In this document: positions 7,153 through 9,711 of the stretch, one piece after another
Layout: each line of letters starts with the position of its first letter
How positions within the stretch are numbered: the first letter of the stretch is position 1
Source: Gammaproteobacteria bacterium
GTDB taxonomy: Bacteria; Pseudomonadota; Gammaproteobacteria; SG8-11
DNA length: 9,711 nucleotides
NCBI GenBank assembly: GCA_016200445.1
Contig: JACQEQ010000384.1
Span: 1 to 9,711 of the forward strand
Reading direction: 5' to 3'
Position numbers and translations under genes: made by a program
The notes under the pieces: generated by a model
Told to the model about the DNA's origin: nothing
The model's database searches: none
Seen by the model: only the letters and a program-made list of their open reading frames with translations

Positions 7153-8460
7153 TTACAACGCCTTCAATACTGTTTCCGCCGCGCGCTCGCCGCTCTTGAA
7201 ACTTTCGTCGGTCCACATGTAGCCCCAATCGCCGTAGCGGCCGCAGTAGCCAACCCCGATCTCGGTTAGATATCCATGCACAATAGCCAATGCTGGCGAG
7301 CGATCAAGATCAAAAATAATGTTCGCATAGTCCAACTTCATCGCTTGCTTGACGAGAATTTTATCGTTGGCGTCGAGCACGCCGCAGCGCACCAAATCCC
7401 GGATCACCGGCTCGATGAATTGCTCCGGAGAAGTCGTCAACGGCCGGTATTTGGTCGAGAAATACAGTTCGGCTTGCAGGCTGGAGGTGCCGGCGGGCAT
7501 GTTATTGGGCGACATCTTGTACGGGAAACTGAGACGCGAGAACACGATCTGCGGATCGTAGAAATAACTGATGTGCGCCGGTGAGATATCGGCGCGCGCG
7601 ACACCGATATTGACTAATACCACCGTCGTGCAGGCAAGCTTATGCGCCGCATCCTGTACTTCACGCGGTGCTCCTTCGATTAACGGAATCAGGTCCGGCA
7701 GCGGAATCGACGAGACCACGCCGTCATAGCTGGTCTCGACGCCATTGGCGAACACCAAGCGGCGCTCTTTGGGGCGCAGCTTGACCAGCTGATGACCGAA
7801 TTGAAACTGCACACCTTCGGTGAATTTGTGCAGATACGACATAAAGCCGCCACGGCTGGGATAACGAAAATGCGTCACGTAGTGAATATTGGCCGTGGCC
7901 TTGGTGAGTGCGCCATGCACGACTTCTTTAAGGCTCGGGCGATACATGCGCGGACCAATCCAATCGGTGGTCATATTGGCGGCGGGCGTGGTGTGGTATT
8001 TCTGCGTGTACACCATGGGAAAGGTCTGCGTGAAGGTGTCGCCGTAACTGCCGCGCAACCATTCTTCATAATTTACCGGCGACGGTCGCTCCTGTTGCGC
8101 CAGTGCAGCGAATTCGCAAACAATCGTCGTGATCAAATCCACCGGCAAGCCGTGCATATTATTTTGCACCGGATGCGTCATCCAGCGCCCTTCCCAGTAG
8201 TTGTTGACGTAATATTGAATTGTCTCGTACTGACCCTCGACATTATCGGCCAGCAGTTGCTGTATACGCTCGTCTTTGGTAAACGACACATGCGGACCGT
8301 GATCGAAGGTGAATCCGCCGGGCAGTTGCAACGAGGTCGTCACCCCGCCGTAGCTAGTGTGCTTATCGAACATCACCACGTCGGCCGATTCGCTGCGCAA
8401 GCGATGCGCAGCTCCCAGTCCCGCCATGCCAGTCCCTAAAATCGCGATTTTTTTTGTCAT
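7153..8460 (-). CDS. FAD-dependent oxidoreductase, amine oxidase / UDP-galactopyranose mutase-like
   Basis: The chosen ATG gives 435 residues beginning MTKKIAILGTGMAGLG, with the dinucleotide-binding GxGxxG at residues 9-14 right at the N-terminus. It overlaps the epimerase stop by 4 bases, with a GGGG 9 bases upstream. A longer frame from 8529 adds 23 residues that read as epimerase shadow and is rejected. An acidic/basic pair follows the second strand (F31-D32-K33), then GG (38-39) and FDHGPHVSF (52-60), as in FAD enzymes that embed the flavin pyrophosphate. YWEGRWMTHPVQNNMHGLP (88-106) resembles UDP-galactopyranose mutase and related polysaccharide-cluster flavoproteins. The C-terminal GRYGDWGYMWTDESFKSGERAAE (408-429) matches the family's closing FAD-contact helix, where the last residues hold the flavin ribityl chain. 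It likely acts on a nucleotide sugar or lipid-linked sugar made with the neighbouring SDR enzyme. True mutase activity is unproven; HemY-like oxidase annotation is common for such proteins. Confidence 0.82.
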   Translation of the reverse strand: MTKKIAILGTGMAGLGAAHRLRSESADVVMFDKHTSYGGVTTSLQLPGGFTFDHGPHVSFTKDERIQQLLADNVEGQYETIQYYVNNYWEGRWMTHPVQNNMHGLPVDLITTIVCEFAALAQQERPSPVNYEEWLRGSYGDTFTQTFPMVYTQKYHTTPAANMTTDWIGPRMYRPSLKEVVHGALTKATANIHYVTHFRYPSRGGFMSYLHKFTEGVQFQFGHQLVKLRPKERRLVFANGVETSYDGVVSSIPLPDLIPLIEGAPREVQDAAHKLACTTVVLVNIGVARADISPAHISYFYDPQIVFSRLSFPYKMSPNNMPAGTSSLQAELYFSTKYRPLTTSPEQFIEPVIRDLVRCGVLDANDKILVKQAMKLDYANIIFDLDRSPALAIVHGYLTEIGVGYCGRYGDWGYMWTDESFKSGERAAETVLKAL

Positions 8461-9386
8461 TTCGAAACGCCCCGATAATACGCAATGACCGCACGCAACC
8501 CTTGCTCCAAGGTGACCTGCGGACGCCATCCCGTTTGTTGATACGAACGCGCAATGTCGGCGGTGCGCAGCGGCTCCAGCGGCCGGTCCGGCAACGCACC
8601 GAACTCCGGCTGCACTGCTCCGCCCAGCAATGCAGCGATTTTCAGCACCAAATCACGGGTTGCAATGACCTGACCCGATCCCAGATCGACCGACTGCCCT
8701 TCGATGCCGGGGGTTGCTGCAATCGCTAGAAAGCCCTCCACCACGTCGCTCACGTAAATCCAATCGATCAAACGTTGGCCGCTGGTGATCTTGGGCGCCT
8801 GCCCAGCCAGCAAGCTACGCATCACGTACGGCACCAGCTTGGATTCGTCGCGCTGCGCCGGTCCGTACACCATGAACACGCGTGCGATGTTGGTCGGCAA
8901 GCCATATAGCGCGTGAAACATCCGCGCGTAACTGCTGCTGGCCCACTTCGCGGCGGCATACGGCGAGCTTGGAATCGTTTCCAGTTCGCCCGCGGGCGGT
9001 TCGACTAACGAGCCTGTCAAGACCACGCGCTTCTGGCCGCTGACGGTTTCAGCGCACGCCGTAAGGACATGCACGCTTGACGCCAGATTTGCTTGAAATG
9101 CCGGGATCATGTGCTGTAAGTCCGGTGCCCCCATCACATAGCTGGCAAGATGAAACACATAGTGCGGCGCAATCGCTTTGATGGCGGTTTTTACTGCGGC
9201 GTAATCGCCCAGATCGAGCGTATGCGCGTGGTAGTTACGCTGCGCAAGCGCTGGGTTGGAACGTGCCATGCCGTGCACCTGCGCACCAAGATCGCACAAC
9301 CGCGCCGCTAAATGCGCGCCGATGAAGCCGGTGGCACCGGTGATGACCACGACGCTGTCGCGATAGGTGTCCGGCACGGGCTTCAT
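8457..9386 (-). CDS. NAD-dependent epimerase/dehydratase (extended SDR), nucleotide-sugar type
   Basis: This 309-residue protein is a typical length for extended short-chain dehydrogenases that epimerise, dehydrate or reduce nucleotide-activated sugars in the cytoplasm. The NAD(P)-binding GxxGxxG motif is at residues 17-23 (TGATGFIG). The catalytic YxxxK is Y143-K147, and S126 in LTGS is the likely third catalytic residue. Downstream, RVFMVYGP (169-176) and RLIDWIYVSDVVEG (205-218) are characteristic of GDP- or UDP-sugar enzymes of this family, where they shape the substrate pocket. The exact sugar and reaction cannot be read from the sequence; 4-epimerase, 4,6-dehydratase or 4-reductase activities all fit. 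It overlaps both neighbours by 4 bases (ATGA), so it is probably co-translated with the CoaB-like gene before it and the FAD enzyme after it. The family call is very secure. Confidence 0.9.
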   Translation of the reverse strand: MKPVPDTYRDSVVVITGATGFIGAHLAARLCDLGAQVHGMARSNPALAQRNYHAHTLDLGDYAAVKTAIKAIAPHYVFHLASYVMGAPDLQHMIPAFQANLASSVHVLTACAETVSGQKRVVLTGSLVEPPAGELETIPSSPYAAAKWASSSYARMFHALYGLPTNIARVFMVYGPAQRDESKLVPYVMRSLLAGQAPKITSGQRLIDWIYVSDVVEGFLAIAATPGIEGQSVDLGSGQVIATRDLVLKIAALLGGAVQPEFGALPDRPLEPLRTADIARSYQQTGWRPQVTLEQGLRAVIAYYRGVSK

Positions 9387-9711
9387 GGTTGCGCACTCCG
9401 CAGCAAATCCACGGCTTCCAGCATGCGTACGCCGGCAGCGAGTTTTTCAAACGGCAAACCGGATTTTTCGGCAATGTCGAGCAATTGTTTTTGGCTGACG
9501 CCGACTTCCAACTTGAATTTGACCAGAATGCCGCGAAATCCCCAGGCTGCGCGCATCACGTCGATGAGTTTTGGCGCCCGAACCAGGCGTAACCAAAGTT
9601 CGGGGGCGTCGCTTTTCACTTTGTCGGCGCTGACATCTGTCAGGCGAGCAGAGCCTGCGGAAGTCTGCCAGCTTTGGCTGCCCACATCGAACGAAGTCCC
9701 TCGAACCGGAG
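9383..9711 (-). CDS. CoaB/DFP-like flavoprotein-family protein, C-terminal part (5' end outside window)
   Basis: The reading frame is open to the window edge. A GTG at 9683-9685 could be read as a start, but codons upstream of it are open too, so the gene most likely begins outside. The visible part (about 109 residues) has the segment K-V-K-S-D, then W-L-R-L-V-R-A-P-K-L-I-D, then WGFRGILVKFKLEVGVS and LLDIAEKS. This resembles the DFP fold of phosphopantothenate-cysteine ligase (CoaB), where a Lys-Phe-Lys-Leu motif follows a 'PK(I/L)(I/L)' helix. CoaB activates a carboxylate with CTP (ATP in eukaryotic enzymes) and joins it to cysteine in coenzyme A synthesis. Here the protein ends about 25 residues after LLDIAEKS, and I do not see the usual A-D-x-x-V-A-N segment, so the C-terminus is atypical. 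Its stop overlaps the next start by 4 bases (ATGA). A housekeeping role is doubtful in this context; a cluster-specific ligase or flavoprotein is possible. Family call is moderately sure, function unknown. Confidence 0.55.
   Translation of the reverse strand, partial: PVRGTSFDVGSQSWQTSAGSARLTDVSADKVKSDAPELWLRLVRAPKLIDVMRAAWGFRGILVKFKLEVGVSQKQLLDIAEKSGLPFEKLAAGVRMLEAVDLLRSAQP
9396..9399 (-). promoter_or_regulatory. Ribosome binding site of the SDR epimerase, inside the preceding gene
   Basis: A GGAG tetramer sits 9 bases before the ATG at 9384-9386, within the last codons of the CoaB-like gene. Together with the ATGA stop/start overlap it supports this start and suggests translational coupling between the two genes. 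Confidence 0.5.

Noticed and set aside
7792..8439. Long open frame on the plus strand (215 codons)
   Set aside because: It is antisense to the FAD oxidoreductase with no motif; a shadow of its codon usage.
8461..8529. N-terminal extension of the FAD oxidoreductase to a start at 8529
   Set aside because: The extra 23 residues lie over epimerase codons and precede the normal dinucleotide-binding start; the ATGA overlap at 8457-8460 is the better start.

Overview
All genes in this window lie on the minus strand, so the text follows transcription from high to low coordinates. The window is part of one long, tightly packed cell-surface glycan (polysaccharide or glycolipid) gene cluster. It probably comes from a Gram-negative bacterium, most likely a Pseudomonadota. 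The reasons are moderately GC-rich coding sequence, ATGA-type overlaps, an AsnB-type amidotransferase next to an acyl carrier protein, GT2 and FkbM genes, and a last gene that resembles a proteobacterial MscS-type channel with a large periplasmic domain. I cannot name a genus from sequence alone.

Layout: the upstream edge (9383-9711) holds the C-terminal part of a CoaB/DFP-like protein. A nucleotide-sugar-type SDR epimerase/dehydratase (8457-9386) and an FAD-dependent amine-oxidase/UDP-galactopyranose-mutase-like oxidoreductase (7153-8460) follow; these three genes are linked by 4-base stop/start overlaps. Next come a GT2 glycosyltransferase (6274-7149), a broken PIG-L deacetylase (5777-6267), a second GT2 (4895-5746), an FkbM methyltransferase (3917-4855) and a third GT2 with a helical tail (2922-3920). 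The glutamine-dependent asparagine-synthase-like amidotransferase (938-2881) and a discrete acyl carrier protein (681-929) come after these. The downstream edge (1-636) holds the N-terminal part of a secreted or membrane protein that looks like an MscS-family channel.

Reading the genes together (inference): the epimerase and the FAD enzyme would make or remodel a sugar donor, three GT2 enzymes would add residues, and FkbM, the amidotransferase and formerly PIG-L would decorate the product by O-methylation, amidation and deacetylation. The ACP implies a thioester-tethered acyl or aminoacyl step, whose loading enzyme is not in the window. No flippase, polymerase, initiating transferase or export gene is visible, so the cluster continues outside, at least upstream.

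The strongest oddity is the PIG-L gene. Its start and its end are both well conserved, but about 50-60 family residues including the expected third metal-binding histidine are missing at the junction, and the two halves are in different frames. The next most interesting items are the ACP/AsnB pair and the CoaB-like gene with an atypical C-terminus. No RNA genes, CRISPR arrays, insertion sequences or clear terminators were found. No non-coding stretch exceeds about 45 bases.
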